Origin: an uncultured Lachnospiraceae bacterium
Lineage (GTDB): Bacteria; Bacillota; Clostridia; Lachnospirales; Lachnospiraceae
DNA length: 64,000 bases
Assembly: GCA_946566685.1 (NCBI GenBank)
Contig: CAMNXA010000015.1
Location: 1-64,000 of the forward strand
Reading direction: 5' to 3'
This document shows, piece by piece, positions 63,268 to 64,000 of the stretch. The position numbers and the translations under genes were made by a program. Within the stretch, counting starts at the first letter, position 1, and each line of letters opens with the position of its first letter. Below the pieces are notes generated by a model. That model worked only from the letters and a program-made list of their open reading frames with translations, searched no databases and was not told the origin of the DNA.

Positions 63268-64000
63268 TTAAGGAACAATCTTTTTACGGATAATGTCCAC
63301 TTTGTTCCTTAACTCTTCATTTGTTGTCATTTCTTCCTTAATCTTGTTAACACCATGAATGACAGTAGTGTGATCCTTTTTGCCGAGAAGTTTTCCTATA
63401 TTATTAAGGGAAGTATCGATTAATTCCCTGCAAAGATACATGACTACCTGTCTTGGCTGCACAAATTCAGAATTTCTTTTTTTGGAAGTAATATCCTCCG
63501 GACTGACGCCAAAATGTTCTGCTACTACTTCTATGATTAAAGTTGGCGTGATTTCTTTTGGTTTGTCAGGATATATCACATCTTTTAAGGCTTCCTCTGC
63601 GTATGCCAGGTTAATATCTACCTTATTTAATTTGGAGAAGGCTATGATCTTATTGAATGCGCCTTCCAGTTCCCTGATGTTTGACTTAATATTTTCTGCA
63701 ATATATTTCAGTACTTCATCATCTATTTCTCTGTTATAGATTTCTGCATTTTTCTTAAGGATAGCCATTCTGGTTTCATAATCGGGAGCCTGGATATCTG
63801 CAATCAATCCCCATTCAAATCTGGAGCGGAATCTTTCTTCTAACGTCTCCATGTCTTTTGGTGGTTTGTCTGAAGATAATATAATCTGCTTTCCGGCAGA
63901 ATGCAGAGTGTTAAATGTATGGAAAAATTCTTCCTGTGTACTTTCTTTTCCTATAATAAATTGTATATCATCGATCATAAGGACATCAACAGTCCTGTAT
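63268..64000 (-). CDS. dnaA: Chromosomal replication initiator DnaA, C-terminal part
   Basis: The frame is open to the window edge; 244 codons are present. It begins YRTVDVLMIDDIQFIIGKE, the Walker B region, so the start and Walker A are outside. The sensor 2 NIRELEGAFN and the domain IV DNA-binding signature GKKDHTTVIHGVNKI are present. It initiates replication. The internal Met at 63978 is not the start. Confidence 0.97.
   Translation of the reverse strand, partial: YRTVDVLMIDDIQFIIGKESTQEEFFHTFNTLHSAGKQIILSSDKPPKDMETLEERFRSRFEWGLIADIQAPDYETRMAILKKNAEIYNREIDDEVLKYIAENIKSNIRELEGAFNKIIAFSKLNKVDINLAYAEEALKDVIYPDKPKEITPTLIIEVVAEHFGVSPEDITSKKRNSEFVQPRQVVMYLCRELIDTSLNNIGKLLGKKDHTTVIHGVNKIKEEMTTNEELRNKVDIIRKKIVP

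Overview
The window looks like a Lachnospiraceae-type gut Firmicute. The right end has the order dnaA-dnaN-S4 protein-recF-gyrB-gyrA on the minus strand. Around it lie a divergent GH32/ABC sugar cluster with a LacI regulator, a DUF2975/YozG/DUF4153 cassette and a high-molecular-weight rubredoxin. Strong AGGAGG-type ribosome sites and AT-rich intergenic DNA fit that group. No RNA operon or tRNA gene was seen.

Positions 1 to about 37,250 are most of a temperate siphovirus prophage, cut off at the left edge. It ends at a large serine integrase (35309-37051, plus strand) beside a CI-like repressor. All lytic genes run on the minus strand. In transcription order they are: Cro-like and XRE regulators, a SleB-type wall hydrolase, RecT/DUF1351/PD-(D/E)XK recombination genes, a replisome organizer with a candidate origin, a DnaC-like loader, ASCH, a frameshifted RusA, an HD hydrolase, small genes, and an ArpU/RinA-like late regulator. 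Then come a structured non-coding RNA, an RHH-HAD pair, three ParB-like proteins and a CmoA-like methyltransferase, followed by TerS, TerL, portal, minor capsid, scaffold, major capsid, connectors, tail tube, tail chaperones, tape measure, Dit, a Gp37-like protein and fibres. Lysis genes are probably left of the window.

The lysogeny switch is readable from the bases. The early promoter at 34614-34642 has a 7-bp-arm inverted repeat filling its 17-bp spacer. Late control sits near 21.9-22.9 kb: a promoter, a RNA of about 188 nt with nested stems, and a terminator lie between the late regulator and the late operon, much like lambda pR'-6S RNA-tR'. A perfect consensus promoter faces the other way at 22896.

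The most unusual gene content is at 17.6-21.9 kb: an ortholog-like copy of the carboxy-SAM synthase CmoA, a double-ParB plus methyltransferase fusion, two more ParB-like proteins and a HAD-fold protein, all next to terminase. I propose this as a candidate DNA or nucleotide modification and anti-restriction module; that function is inference.

From 37.3 to 42.4 kb a fructan/sucrose uptake operon (two permeases, lipoprotein, GH32) diverges from its LacI regulator. From 43.8 to 54.7 kb there are small host genes: HIT, two cell-surface proteins, mutM, ogt, a MATE pump, Hrb, an Rpn-type nuclease and XRE regulators. From 54.7 to 64 kb is the origin-proximal cluster, with a 135-bp MITE-like element beside gyrA and DnaA-box-like sites between dnaA and dnaN.
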